DNA of 22,153 bases from a virus, in IMG/VR virus record IMGVR_UViG_3300017708_000790, positions 1 to 22,153 of that record, one strand, 5' to 3'. The notes under the pieces are model-generated. The model did no database searches. It was not told the origin of the DNA and saw only the letters and a list, made by a program, of their open reading frames with translations. Positions 6,787 to 16,083 of the stretch are shown one piece after another. Each line of letters starts with the position of its first letter. The stretch's first letter is position 1. The position numbers were made by a program, and so were the translations under genes.

Positions 6787-6858
6787 TCCCAAGTAGCTCA
6801 GCGGCAGAGCTATCGACTGTTAATCGATTGGTCGCAGGTTCAAATCCTGCCTTGGGAG
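6787..6858 (+). tRNA. tRNA-Asn(GUU)
   Basis: The acceptor is TCCCAAG (6787-6793) with CTTGGGA (6851-6857), with discriminator G6858. The D arm is GCTCAGCGGCAGAGC. The anticodon stem is ATCGA/TCGAT with loop CTGTTAA and anticodon GTT. The T arm is GCAGG-TTCAAAT-CCTGC. No CCA is encoded. Confidence 0.95.
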
Positions 6859-6875
6859 TTTACACTATTACTAAA

Positions 6876-7475
6876 ATGGCAGACGAACAAATAGGATTTA
6901 CCGAAAAAGTTATGTGGGAGTGCCCTACTCAACTGCCACCAGCATTGATTATGTCAATGAGAAAATATATTCGTGGTTTGACATATGAAACTGCGAAAGT
7001 TAATAGTTCTGATCCAAATGGAAAAGAAACAACATCAACAGCGGTTCGTAAAAATGATGTTGCATGGATTGCATGGGACGAATGGATTCCAGGCATCATA
7101 CACAATATGATGGTAAGTGCAAACGATTCTTATTTTAAGTATGATCTAACTCATTTTGAAAGTCGGATTCAATCTACCATTTATAATGGCAACTCGGAAG
7201 ATTTTTATACATGGCATGTAGATAACTTTACCCAAAAAGATCGTCATCCTGGAGAAGAAAGAAAATTATCATGCACTCTTGTTCTTACAGAACCTGATGA
7301 ATATGAAGGAGGCGAACTACAAATATGCTATTATAAGAATAGGTTTTACAATATAAAACCTAAAGCAGGAACTGCTATTGTATTTCCATCTTGGGTTCCT
7401 CATAGAGTCAGACCAGTAAAAAGCGGACAACGTATTTCTCTGGTAGCATGGATGAAAGGTCCAATGTTCAAATGA
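6876..7475 (+). CDS. 2OG-Fe(II) oxygenase, PKHD/prolyl-hydroxylase type
   Basis: A 199-residue protein with the complete prolyl-4-hydroxylase-type site: H114 and D116 (WHVDNF), H176 in FPSWVPHRV, and R186 in SGQRISLVAW. The stretch LSCTLVLTEPDEYEGGELQI is the typical core of PiuC-like PKHD hydroxylases (residues about 131-150). Of the oxygenase-like genes here this is the best canonical match. It should bind Fe(II) and 2-oxoglutarate and hydroxylate a protein or small substrate, which is unknown. The start is ATG 6876; a longer reading would begin inside tRNA-Asn. Its stop overlaps the next ATG (ATGA). Confidence 0.85.
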   Translation: MADEQIGFTEKVMWECPTQLPPALIMSMRKYIRGLTYETAKVNSSDPNGKETTSTAVRKNDVAWIAWDEWIPGIIHNMMVSANDSYFKYDLTHFESRIQSTIYNGNSEDFYTWHVDNFTQKDRHPGEERKLSCTLVLTEPDEYEGGELQICYYKNRFYNIKPKAGTAIVFPSWVPHRVRPVKSGQRISLVAWMKGPMFK

Positions 7476-7699
7476 CTTATAACTATAATTATCCATTATA
7501 TACACCATGGTGGAAAGTTGAATTGGGAAAACTAACCGAACAGGAGAAACAACTCATGAAAAAAACCAAGAAAAATTCTAAAGGTGATACCTTTGAATGG
7601 GAAGAAACTACCGAAACTATTGAAGCACTTAAAAAACTTCACGCAGATAGGATCAGTAGACTTGAAAATGAAGCACCTGATTATGGAGTAGGTAAATAA
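7472..7699 (+). CDS. Small charged protein of unknown function
   Basis: A 75-residue protein, MTYNYNYPLYTPWWKVEL onward, with a Tyr/Pro/Trp-rich N-terminus and a Lys/Glu-rich helical remainder (LTEQEKQLMKKTKKN, then EALKKLHADRISRLE). The ATG at 7472 overlaps the oxygenase stop (ATGA), so it is probably made together with that enzyme. It lies three bases before the next oxygenase gene. Its position between two 2OG enzymes makes an accessory or substrate role possible, but nothing in the sequence shows it. Confidence 0.7.
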   Translation: MTYNYNYPLYTPWWKVELGKLTEQEKQLMKKTKKNSKGDTFEWEETTETIEALKKLHADRISRLENEAPDYGVGK

Positions 7700-7702
7700 T
7701 CT

Positions 7703-8263
7703 ATGCCATTAAACACAATCACACAACCTGAAGACATCAAGATAATTGATGATTTTTTACCAAGGGATGAGTTTTTGCAACTCCAAGAACTCATGTGTGG
7801 CAGTGCATTTACGTGGTACTTTATTGATATCATTAACTATTCCTGGTCAGAAAAAGAAAAGAATGATGTGAGACAATTTCAGTTTGTTCATATGTTATTA
7901 GGAAAAGACTATGAAAGTTTCAGCACTCATACTAAATTGATTCTTGACTTATTTCAAAAAAGACTGAATGCTTTTATGTTCATACGAATAAAAGCAAATC
8001 TTAATGTTAACTCTACTAAGATTGATGTATATGATTGGCATACAGATTATTACTCTGAATGGTCAACAAAAAGTATGAGTGCCGTCTTTTACTTAAATAG
8101 TAATGACGGATATACCGAATTTCAAGACGGCACTAAAATTGAAAGCATAGAAAATCGTATGGCGATTTTTCCTACAATGACTCCCCATCGTGGAACAAAC
8201 TGCACGAATACTAAATCGAGAGTTGTTTTGAACTTTAACTATTTTGAGGATACAACGATATGA
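7703..8263 (+). CDS. 2OG-Fe(II) oxygenase-like protein with HxD motif
   Basis: A 186-residue protein with an HxD pair at H113/D115 (YDWHTDYY), a hydrophobic strand MSAVFYLN, H162 in IFPTMTPHRG, and R173 in KSRVVLNFN. This is the order of a prolyl-hydroxylase-like double-stranded beta-helix. The N-terminus (IIDDFLPRDEFLQLQELM) is the usual lead-in strand and helix of such enzymes. It is distinct in sequence from the neighbouring PKHD-type protein. The substrate is unknown. The stop TGA at 8261-8263 overlaps the next gene's start. Confidence 0.78.
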   Translation: MPLNTITQPEDIKIIDDFLPRDEFLQLQELMCGSAFTWYFIDIINYSWSEKEKNDVRQFQFVHMLLGKDYESFSTHTKLILDLFQKRLNAFMFIRIKANLNVNSTKIDVYDWHTDYYSEWSTKSMSAVFYLNSNDGYTEFQDGTKIESIENRMAIFPTMTPHRGTNCTNTKSRVVLNFNYFEDTTI

Positions 8264-8505
8264 TGAGCGACTTGGAACTATCAATTGAATACGGAAAGCA
8301 ACGAAAAGATCGTATGCAAGATGCCATTGATGATTATCTAAATGATTCTAAGGTAGATGCACGACGAACTTACGAAGAAATGGTATCATGCGTCGATGAT
8401 GTAATCAATTATCATAAGGCACAATATGACAAAGCAGTCGAACTCAAATCCCTCATGTTCGGACACAGAGAACCCTATCTCGATTCCTTCAGAACTACAG
8501 AATGA
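8260..8505 (+). CDS. Small helical protein of unknown function
   Basis: An 81-residue protein, highly charged and almost entirely helical by composition (QRKDRMQDAIDDYLNDSK, then YEEMVSCVDDVINYHKAQY), probably a coiled-coil or helical hairpin. ATG 8260 overlaps the upstream stop, and a second in-frame ATG lies at 8263. Its last 80 bases also encode the start of the next gene in another frame. I do not recognise the family. Confidence 0.7.
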   Translation: MMSDLELSIEYGKQRKDRMQDAIDDYLNDSKVDARRTYEEMVSCVDDVINYHKAQYDKAVELKSLMFGHREPYLDSFRTTE

Positions 8506-8608
8506 GTGGGAGTATTACAACAGATGTTGCGATTCTTTCGGTATTCCCCCTAACATTCGCCGCTTTCTAAGATACAACGAACTCTTCCCTCCTGACGAGT
8601 ATAAATAA
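8426..8608 (+). CDS. Small protein of unknown function overlapping its upstream neighbour
   Basis: A 60-residue reading. The second half (NEWEYYNRCCDSFGIPPNIR and RFLRYNELFPPDEYK) looks like a real, well-structured protein. The only in-frame ATG is 8426, which forces an 80-base overlap with the previous gene. The N-terminal residues (MTKQSNSNPSCSDTENP) look less protein-like, so the true start may be non-standard. The stop lies within the TATAAATA late promoter at 8600. The function is unknown. Confidence 0.55.
   Translation: MTKQSNSNPSCSDTENPISIPSELQNEWEYYNRCCDSFGIPPNIRRFLRYNELFPPDEYK
8600..8607 (+). promoter_or_regulatory. T4-type late promoter (perfect TATAAATA)
   Basis: An exact TATAAATA overlapping the last codons of the preceding gene and lying 27 bases before the GTG start of the fibre gene at 8635. 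It marks the beginning of the tail-fibre cassette, and late sigma (gp55-type) recognition is expected from T4. Confidence 0.7.
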
Positions 8609-8634
8609 ACTTGTAGCAAATGGTGTGATTATTC

Positions 8635-9975
8635 GTGGGAACCCGTAAAATTTCTCAGTTAGATACGATCGCAGATGCAAACCTTTCGGGTGAAGCAATT
8701 CTTCCCGTTGTCGTATCTGACCCTCTAATACCTAACCGAAAAGCAAAGATAAATCAACTCTTTAAGGGAGTTTCTCAAGGTACTAAATCAGAACCTGGTC
8801 TTTGTTTTGACTTGGATAGAGATAGTGGGTTGTATCAACTTGAATATGATCAACTGGGTCTTTCTTTCGGTGATGGTGGACTTTACCTTACTAGAAGTAG
8901 TATAAACGAAACTACCAGTAATATCACACTTGGCAGTAGAGACGAAGTACGAGAGAATGCTAATATTATTCTCTCACCAAAAGGTAGTGGTACAGTATCA
9001 ATTACGGGTATATTCTCCACTCAAGACGAAAACTTCCAACTAACCGACAATACAGCAAGTACAACTGCTAGATTTGAAGTTAGTGCCGTTGGTACTGGTG
9101 CCACTCGTGTGTTCTCATTACCAACTATTTCACAGGGTTCTACTACAACATTAGTCGGTTCTGATACTACTCAGGTTATCACTAACAAGACGATTAATAT
9201 CGATCATGATAATCTACAAATTGAAAATCCAATTGATGGTACTGCTAACAAAGATAGAGCATTATTTCAATTAAACTATAACGCTTCTCAAGGTCAACTT
9301 AGGAAGTTCTTCTTACCTGATGCTGGTGCAGCAGTTAGTGTTGAGCAACCAACTACAACAGAGTCCACTTTACTTGATACAAAGGCAGATCAGGTTGTTC
9401 TTACTAAGACCTTTGTTCAACCAAAGTTTACTAGGAATGATTCTGTAGGTACTGAGTATTTTCAGTTCAATACTGATGCTCTTTCAACAAACAGAATTAT
9501 CACAATTCCTGACTTGAACTTGACTTTGGTTGGTCTTGATGTTACTCAGACATTGACCGCTAAGACTATTGTTAATCTGATTCTTTCTGATAATGTTGAC
9601 ACAACTAAGCGTATAACGTTTGATCTTGGCAATCTTAATACTCAAACAAATAACTCTGTAGGATTCCCTAGTACAGACTTGCTAAATAATGCAGGTGCTA
9701 CTAGCATCCTGGTTACTGAGAAGGCAACTCAAGTTCTTTCTAATAAGACTTTGATTAGTCCTCAAATTCGTGAAGAAGCATCGGCAAGTCGATATGTAGT
9801 TATTGACACCACCAATATTACAGCAGCAAGGACAATTAAGTTCCCAGATGCAGATGCAACTCTGCTTTCTACCGAGAACGTTACAGTTGATGATGTTAAC
9901 TTTGGAGCAGGTATTGGTGCTGCTAACTTAACTGGTCGCACAAGACTTCAACAATTTTTCTACGCAGGATTCTAA
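8635..9975 (+). CDS. Tail fibre / virion structural protein with NKT-type repeats
   Basis: A 446-residue protein starting at a GTG (MGTRKISQL), a start block common in cyanophage structural proteins. Four degenerate repeats are visible: 172-187 (TLVGSDTTQVITNKTI), 246-260 (LLDTKADQVVLTKTF), 297-312 (TLVGLDVTQTLTAKTI) and 358-373 (ILVTEKATQVLSNKTL). These 'LVG.D.TQ.LTNKT' repeats are typical of phage tail fibres and build beta-rich trimeric shafts. There is no enzyme motif. It is the first gene of the fibre cassette, behind the late promoter at 8600. The exact fibre (short, long or a collar appendage) cannot be decided from sequence. Confidence 0.75.
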   Translation: MGTRKISQLDTIADANLSGEAILPVVVSDPLIPNRKAKINQLFKGVSQGTKSEPGLCFDLDRDSGLYQLEYDQLGLSFGDGGLYLTRSSINETTSNITLGSRDEVRENANIILSPKGSGTVSITGIFSTQDENFQLTDNTASTTARFEVSAVGTGATRVFSLPTISQGSTTTLVGSDTTQVITNKTINIDHDNLQIENPIDGTANKDRALFQLNYNASQGQLRKFFLPDAGAAVSVEQPTTTESTLLDTKADQVVLTKTFVQPKFTRNDSVGTEYFQFNTDALSTNRIITIPDLNLTLVGLDVTQTLTAKTIVNLILSDNVDTTKRITFDLGNLNTQTNNSVGFPSTDLLNNAGATSILVTEKATQVLSNKTLISPQIREEASASRYVVIDTTNITAARTIKFPDADATLLSTENVTVDDVNFGAGIGAANLTGRTRLQQFFYAGF

Positions 9976-9984
9976 TTTTTAACA

Positions 9985-11451
9985 ATGGCAAAATCAGGTA
10001 TTTTAGGGCAATCTAAACCCGCCGCTACTACTAATACAATTCTGTATAAGGCACCTATAGACAAATCTGCTAGTGCAGTATTGACTATTGCTAATGATGG
10101 TACGGGAGCAGCATACGATGTTGCGTTGAAGGATTACGACCAAAACTTAGTGATGGATGCTGACACATACTTATTTCACGAAGGTGATGTAGTCACAAGT
10201 CATAGATTCACTTTGGATCAGTCTTTGACCCCATCGTCTTCTATTACTCCTGGTGATATTATTACAAGTGTGGATGCAGAAAAGAAAGCAAAGTTTCATG
10301 GATTTTACATTCCTGAGTTTACTACAATCAATGTAAAAACAGTAGATCTTACTATCATCACAACTGAAAGTCAGTCGGGAGACTTTAACTTAGGCGATAC
10401 GATTACTAAAGGTACTTCTCCCAACACTACAACTGCGGTTCTGTTTGATACTTACGTTTCAGGCGACAACAGAATTTTGATTGTTGGTCCTAGAACTAAT
10501 AATGGAACTGGCACTGAGTTTGCTGATGGTGATAGTCTTACTAGCGCATCTGGTGGATCTACAACAGTTTCTACTGGTGGTGTTGCTGGAAGTGCAACTA
10601 ACGAGTTTATCTTCTCAACCGATGCTTCTACTTACGGATTTTATAGCAGAGTTCTGAGTGATTTCTTGCTAGCATTTACTGCTGATAGAGCATATCGTTT
10701 TGATGTTTCTGACTCTTCTATGAGTGGTAGATCGCTCAAGATCTCAGCAACAGTCAATGGTGAGTATGGTCCAGATAATGATTTTACTGCAACTGGTGAT
10801 AATGGTGTAGAATATACTGACGGCAAAACAACAAATGGCACCGCAGGTTCTAGTGGTGCATATGTCCAATATAACTTTGCTATTGGTACTCCACCAGCAG
10901 TTCTTTACTGGTATGATGGTGATACTGCTGCTAATGGTGGTGTTGCTTATGGTGGTGACGATAGAGGTATTTCAATCGGCACTAATTTCTTCTATAATGA
11001 GATTTATGTTTATGACATTGAAGGCACTTGGGGCAATACAGATACTTTCCTAGTTGGTGATAACTCCTTCCAATTGACTGCTCAAACTTCTGGTAAGTGG
11101 GGAGTTGTTAGAGACTTTACTAGCACTGCATTGAAAGTTATTCTTGGTCCTGGTTCTAGTGACTTTGCAGGTTCTGATGTTATTCTTGATTCTCCTCTAA
11201 AAGCAGGTGCTGCAAGAAGTTTCGCTACTATTAGTTCTATTACTACAGCAACTACAGCACTAGAAGATAGCAACTACATCGGTAAAGATGTAACAAATGC
11301 AGCAAACAATATTGATAAGATTACATCTCTTGTTATTGCTCCTGGTCAACGTTTGATTGTTGAATCTGCAACACAAAACAATATATTCTCTTTGGTCGGG
11401 TTTGAAGATAACTCTACTGAGTTGACAGTAAGGAACTACGCTCGCTCTTAA
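9985..11451 (+). CDS. Virion structural protein (tail-associated)
   Basis: A 488-residue, Thr/Ser/Gly/Asp-rich, beta-dominated protein beginning MAKSGILGQSKPAATTNTIL. The N-terminal part (YKAPIDKSASAVLTIANDGT) resembles structural proteins I remember from T4-like cyanophages. There are no catalytic motifs, signal peptide or membrane segment. It starts nine bases after the previous stop and is probably co-transcribed with it. A role in the fibre or adhesion apparatus is inferred from composition and neighbours; the precise part is unknown. Confidence 0.7.
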   Translation: MAKSGILGQSKPAATTNTILYKAPIDKSASAVLTIANDGTGAAYDVALKDYDQNLVMDADTYLFHEGDVVTSHRFTLDQSLTPSSSITPGDIITSVDAEKKAKFHGFYIPEFTTINVKTVDLTIITTESQSGDFNLGDTITKGTSPNTTTAVLFDTYVSGDNRILIVGPRTNNGTGTEFADGDSLTSASGGSTTVSTGGVAGSATNEFIFSTDASTYGFYSRVLSDFLLAFTADRAYRFDVSDSSMSGRSLKISATVNGEYGPDNDFTATGDNGVEYTDGKTTNGTAGSSGAYVQYNFAIGTPPAVLYWYDGDTAANGGVAYGGDDRGISIGTNFFYNEIYVYDIEGTWGNTDTFLVGDNSFQLTAQTSGKWGVVRDFTSTALKVILGPGSSDFAGSDVILDSPLKAGAARSFATISSITTATTALEDSNYIGKDVTNAANNIDKITSLVIAPGQRLIVESATQNNIFSLVGFEDNSTELTVRNYARS

Positions 11452-11457
11452 TAAATA
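11450..11457 (+). promoter_or_regulatory. T4-type late promoter-like box before the 1381-residue structural gene
   Basis: AATAAATA (7 of 8 to TATAAATA), overlapping the previous stop, in the same TTAATAAATA context as the box before gene 5. It is followed by an A/G-rich ribosome site (AAAGGATAAAGAGATAG) just before ATG 11486. Confidence 0.5.
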
Positions 11458-11485
11458 CTATTATCACCAAAGGATAAAGAGATAG

Positions 11486-14400
11486 ATGACTCTAACTAGA
11501 CTTAAGAATATTATTACGTCCAGAACTGGACGTATTATTTACGTCAATCCTGATGATTTTGATGCTGATGATTCCATTGATAATAGAGGGAACTCAGCAT
11601 TACGACCCTTCAAAACTATTCAGAGAGCGTTTCTTGAAGTAGCAAGATTCTCGTATCGAGTTGGTCTTAGTAATGACGAATTTGATGCATTTTCGATCAT
11701 GCTATATCCAGCAGAGTATGTCATCGATAATCGTCCTGGTGAAGTTTTATATACACAAACAGCACCTATTGATTCAAACTCAAACTTAGACATTACATCA
11801 CCTAATAATGTATTGTATAAGTTTAACTCTATCGAAGGTGGTGTTATCGTACCTAGAGGTTGTTCTCTCGTAGGTACTGATCTTCGTCGTACAAAGATCA
11901 TTCCTAAGTATGTTCCATATCCTACGACTTATCCTACCTATCAGATCAATACTGAAGCACAAGTACCTCCTAGAAGTTCTATTTTCAAAGTAACTGGTGG
12001 TACTTATTTCTGGCAATTCTCATTCTTCGATGGTGCTGAAGAAGGTGTATATTTCAAACCCGATCTTACAACAACACTCCCCCCTAAATTTTCTCATCAT
12101 AGACTGACTTGTTTTGAGTTTGCTGATGGTGTTAATAATCTAGCAACGTTGATTGCTAATGGAAATGTTCCTGATGATGATTATTCTGCGGTTCCTAATA
12201 TTCAAGAAAGAACTGACTTAGAGATTTACTATCAGAAGATCTCTAAAGCATTTGCAACAATTCCTGATACCTCTGGCGATCCTACTACTGACCAAATTCA
12301 GGCAAGAGTTGAAGAGAATAGAATCGTTGGTCCTATCTCTGATGAATATCGTGTCTCTAGTATTACGGCAAACGGACAAACTGCTACTGCTGTAACAGTT
12401 GACGAATTAGGTAACGATAGAAATCATGGATTCTCTGTTGGTGTTAACATTAATATTAGTGGTGTTGAAGGTTCACAAGGTCCAGCATCTGCTGCTGACG
12501 TTGCAATCTACAATGGTTCATTTACAGTAACATCAGCAAGAGATAACGTCTTCACTTATCAGATGTCATCTGAACCCTCAGGTAATGCAACTGGCACAAA
12601 CGTTACAGTTAAGACTGAGATTGATACAGTTGACTCTGCATCACCTTATGCGTTTAACCTGTCACTGAGATCAGTGTGGGGTATGAATGGCATGTTTGGT
12701 GATGGTAGCAAAGCAACTGGATTTAAGTCCATGGTTGTAGCTCAGTTCACAGGATTGTCCCTCCAAAAAGATGATAGAGCATTCGTTAAATATAATGCCT
12801 CTACAGGAGAATATGATGCTCAAACAGCAGGATCTGGTGCTCATCTAGATGGTTTTGCTGAGTATCGTAAGGGTTGGGCACATGAACATATTAAAGCATC
12901 TAATGATGCCTTTATTCAGGCAGTTTCTGTGTTTGCTGTTGGATATGGCACACACTTTACTACTGAGAGTGGTGCTGACATGTCTATCACCAACTCAAAC
13001 TCTAACTTTGGTAACACCGCTTTAAGATCTGCTGGTTTCAAAGCAAAAGCATTCTCAAAAGATAAGTCTGGTGTAATTACACATATCATTCCACCTAAAA
13101 CTTTACCCGTTACAACAACAACTTGTTCAGGAACTACAGGTGAAGCGGTAGTTACATTGCCTGCTGATGGATCGATCCTGGGTGTTGCTGAAGGAATGAA
13201 TGTAACCTCTACTTTAACTGGTACTGGTGCAGTAGTTTCCTCTATTGACGTTGTAAATAACCGCGTAACTCTTAGTGTGGTTAATGTTGAAACAAATGCA
13301 GCAAGTGATCCTGCTGTAGGTGGCACACCAATTATCTTTGGTGATGAAACTTCAGTTAACTGGGTCAACATCGATATTAAGAGAACTACATTTATTAACT
13401 CACAACTTTCGGCAGAAGGTGTTGCACCAGGATCTAGACTTTACCTCTATGGATATACGACTGAAACTTCACCACCTACTACTAGGGTCCAAGGTTTCAC
13501 CATTGGTGCGCGTCAAGATGGCGAAGGTGTTGACGCTGTACCCGATAAACTATTCTGTCTCTTAAATGCAACTTCATCTGCAACTCAAGCAACAGTTCAA
13601 TCAGCAGAAATTGCTGGTGCTGGTCCTGGAGTATCTGGTATTTCTGCGGGTGCTGTAGGTTCACCTCTGCAATATGATAGCAATACTTATAATATAGATG
13701 GCGATTCAAATACTGGTGTAAATGGTAGAGAAGCAGTTGGTGGTTGGTATATCAATGTAAATGCTGGTTCTACCAATCAAATTTATAGTGTACTGAATAC
13801 TAATAATGATTATGACAATGTTACCTTCACACCAACAACATTCATTAAGAGAATCTCTGACCCAAGAGATTTAACAGACAGAACATATCGTTTGCGTTAT
13901 GTGATCGATAAGGATAAAGTAAGTCCTGTTCCCCGTGATCCCCTCTCAGGTTATGTTATTCAACCTTTGAATGGTGATACGACAGCATATAAACTAGATG
14001 GTGCTTACTACATTTACGACATTGAAAGAGTTCAATCTTACGAGAGAGGTGTTGCCGATGGAATCTTCTATCTTACCGTATTATATGCATCTGTTGCACC
14101 TACAGCAGGTAATTTTGACAACAGAAAGTTCAGTCAAAACGTCAACGAAGTGTATCCTACATTTGACAGAGACAACCCTTCTAGTGACCCTAGTCGTGCT
14201 TATTCCAAAGCTGACAATGAAACTATCGGTCTAGTTTACGCAACAAACAATCAACTTCCATACAATAATAATAAAGATCCTAAACTTTCAGTTACGAAAG
14301 AAGCAATTGTTACTTTGTTGACTGATTCTGGATGGAATGAACCTGGAACTAATCCTGCATATACTGGTGGTCAGAATAATTCTGCTGGTGAGAATGATGG

Positions 14401-15631
14401 TACTGGTTCACTCGCAGGAACTAAACTTACTTCTGCCAGTGGTGATGAGGAAGTCAGAAAGATTGATATTAGACTTCTTAATAGTGTGAATAATCCTATT
14501 GCAGTTGAACTTAGAAGGCATTCTATTATGCGTTCTGGTAACCATACATTTGAATATCTTGGTTTCGGTCCTGGTAACTATTCAACTGCATTCCCACAGA
14601 CTCAAGTAGAGACGCTATCTGCTGATCAGATTAAGTTCTCTCAGTCTATTAAAGAGGAAGCAGGAGTTGCATTCTATTCAGGTCTTAACTCTAATGGTGA
14701 CCTATTCATTGGTAACCAGATTATTAACCCTGTTACAGGACAAATTACATCTGAAGATATTGCACAACTAAATGTTGTTGGTGAGGAGAATACAACGATT
14801 GAAACATTCTCTGAGTTGGTCCTTACAGATAAACTCACAGTTATTGGTGGTGCATCTAACCAGTTAGAATCCATCTTTGCTGGTCCTGTTACATTCCAAG
14901 GATTAGTTACATCAACTGGTAACATTCAGGCAAGAAAAATTACTTATTCTAACCCTGATGGTACAGTTATTAGACAAACATTGATGGCACCTGCTGCACT
15001 CGATGGCAGCAATGCTCCTATTGTTCCAACACGTCCTGATCTTTCTGGTCTTGGTGGAACATATCCTACACAGGCAGATGGTGATCTGATTTATAATAGT
15101 AACTGGACACCAGGATCATCGCTCGGTTGGATTTATTATGATAATGGTGATGGAAATGTAAATACCAACTGGTATGAATTTGGTCTAACTGATGTTGGTG
15201 TCATCAATATTGCTGATACTTATAGTGGATCACCACTCACGATTGATGGTGCTGGAACAACTGGAACAGGTGTAGGTTTCGGTTCTGATCCTGAAAATGG
15301 ATTCAGAGTAAAGGTTAGCGGCGATTTGAAGATTGCTGGTGATGTTGTAGGCACAGGTTTCGGTGTTGTTGGATCTGGTAAATATGTCAGACGTTTATAT
15401 GATGGTGATGGAGTACAAACTACTTTCACTATCACTAACCCAACAAATACTAGTATTGATCATGAAGCAAACTCAGTTCTTGTTTCATTAAATGGTGTTG
15501 TTCAGATTGGTGGTACTTCTTCTGAAGTTACTGCTAATACAGCAAATTATTATATTAATAGTGCTCAAGTTGTCTTTGGTGATGCACCACCAACGGGAAC
15601 TAAAATCCATATTATCGAACTGCCCATCTAA
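11486..15631 (+). CDS. Large virion structural / tail-fibre protein with beta-helix-type N-terminus
   Basis: A 1381-residue protein, the largest in the window. The N-terminus has GRIIYVNPDD (15-24) and ALRPFKTIQRAF (38-49), the lead-in typical of right-handed parallel beta-helix proteins such as pectate-lyase-like phage fibres and tailspikes. The remainder is Gly/Asn/Thr/Ser-rich, with short stretches such as GHVSV-like FSVGVNINISGVEG and repeated small-residue turns. The C-terminus (YVRRLYDGDGVQTTFTI, then SVLVSLNGVVQ) looks like a carbohydrate-binding or trimerising cap. No catalytic residues can be assigned. Its size and place in the cassette make it the main distal fibre or a baseplate-attached spike. 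It has a strong ribosome site and its own late promoter-like box. Confidence 0.78.
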   Translation: MTLTRLKNIITSRTGRIIYVNPDDFDADDSIDNRGNSALRPFKTIQRAFLEVARFSYRVGLSNDEFDAFSIMLYPAEYVIDNRPGEVLYTQTAPIDSNSNLDITSPNNVLYKFNSIEGGVIVPRGCSLVGTDLRRTKIIPKYVPYPTTYPTYQINTEAQVPPRSSIFKVTGGTYFWQFSFFDGAEEGVYFKPDLTTTLPPKFSHHRLTCFEFADGVNNLATLIANGNVPDDDYSAVPNIQERTDLEIYYQKISKAFATIPDTSGDPTTDQIQARVEENRIVGPISDEYRVSSITANGQTATAVTVDELGNDRNHGFSVGVNINISGVEGSQGPASAADVAIYNGSFTVTSARDNVFTYQMSSEPSGNATGTNVTVKTEIDTVDSASPYAFNLSLRSVWGMNGMFGDGSKATGFKSMVVAQFTGLSLQKDDRAFVKYNASTGEYDAQTAGSGAHLDGFAEYRKGWAHEHIKASNDAFIQAVSVFAVGYGTHFTTESGADMSITNSNSNFGNTALRSAGFKAKAFSKDKSGVITHIIPPKTLPVTTTTCSGTTGEAVVTLPADGSILGVAEGMNVTSTLTGTGAVVSSIDVVNNRVTLSVVNVETNAASDPAVGGTPIIFGDETSVNWVNIDIKRTTFINSQLSAEGVAPGSRLYLYGYTTETSPPTTRVQGFTIGARQDGEGVDAVPDKLFCLLNATSSATQATVQSAEIAGAGPGVSGISAGAVGSPLQYDSNTYNIDGDSNTGVNGREAVGGWYINVNAGSTNQIYSVLNTNNDYDNVTFTPTTFIKRISDPRDLTDRTYRLRYVIDKDKVSPVPRDPLSGYVIQPLNGDTTAYKLDGAYYIYDIERVQSYERGVADGIFYLTVLYASVAPTAGNFDNRKFSQNVNEVYPTFDRDNPSSDPSRAYSKADNETIGLVYATNNQLPYNNNKDPKLSVTKEAIVTLLTDSGWNEPGTNPAYTGGQNNSAGENDGTGSLAGTKLTSASGDEEVRKIDIRLLNSVNNPIAVELRRHSIMRSGNHTFEYLGFGPGNYSTAFPQTQVETLSADQIKFSQSIKEEAGVAFYSGLNSNGDLFIGNQIINPVTGQITSEDIAQLNVVGEENTTIETFSELVLTDKLTVIGGASNQLESIFAGPVTFQGLVTSTGNIQARKITYSNPDGTVIRQTLMAPAALDGSNAPIVPTRPDLSGLGGTYPTQADGDLIYNSNWTPGSSLGWIYYDNGDGNVNTNWYEFGLTDVGVINIADTYSGSPLTIDGAGTTGTGVGFGSDPENGFRVKVSGDLKIAGDVVGTGFGVVGSGKYVRRLYDGDGVQTTFTITNPTNTSIDHEANSVLVSLNGVVQIGGTSSEVTANTANYYINSAQVVFGDAPPTGTKIHIIELPI

Positions 15632-15634
15632 ATA
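15627..15634 (+). promoter_or_regulatory. T4-type late promoter-like box
   Basis: TCTAAATA (7 of 8 to TATAAATA) overlapping the stop of the large structural gene. It is followed by the leader TGTAGGATT, also seen before gene 5, and by ATATGGC at the next start. Confidence 0.4.
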
Positions 15635-15655
15635 GCATTGTAGGATTAGTCTAAT

Positions 15656-16081
15656 ATGGCACTAACTAAAATCAATGGAGATCAGATCTCCACAGGAACA
15701 CAGGCACTAATCACCAAACTTAGTTTCTTAAATAATGACTCTGAGTTAGTATTGCCTGGTGGTTCAACAGAAGATAGACCTGATTCTCCATCTCTTGGCA
15801 CCTTAAGGTACAATTCTGATGAAGATGCTGCTGAAATTTATATTACGAATATAGATGGCAATGGCACTAATGGTTGGATTCTTGTTGGTAGTGGTGGACC
15901 TTCTGTTGGAAATGATGCTATAATTAGAACCAATGGAACTAATTTAAGCGAAACTGCTACTATTGGTGCCACTGCAAATAATGATGCTAAATTCACAAAT
16001 GGTTACAGCATTGGTCCAATAACCATTGACACACTGGTTACTCTAACAATAGAGACCGACTCACGCTACATTATTTTCTAA
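15656..16081 (+). CDS. Small virion structural / fibre protein
   Basis: A 141-residue protein, MALTKINGDQISTGTQALIT onward. The block GSTEDRPDSPSLGTLRYNSD (about residues 37-56) followed by EIYITNIDG is a common phage fibre element, in which a structure meant for display is laid against 'RYNSD.....IYI'. The rest is Asn/Thr/Gly-rich. It has no enzyme motif. It has a late-promoter-like box upstream and a perfect one directly after it, so it may be transcribed on its own. The exact position in the virion is unknown. Confidence 0.65.
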   Translation: MALTKINGDQISTGTQALITKLSFLNNDSELVLPGGSTEDRPDSPSLGTLRYNSDEDAAEIYITNIDGNGTNGWILVGSGGPSVGNDAIIRTNGTNLSETATIGATANNDAKFTNGYSIGPITIDTLVTLTIETDSRYIIF

Positions 16082-16083
16082 AA

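Noticed and set aside
6828-6875. An upstream extension of the PKHD-type oxygenase from a TTG
   Set aside because: It begins inside tRNA-Asn and would translate the tRNA. ATG 6876 gives a normal protein start.
12916-13371. A 151-codon minus-strand reading
   Set aside because: It is antisense to the 1381-residue structural gene, has Thr/Val-rich low-complexity content and no start signal.
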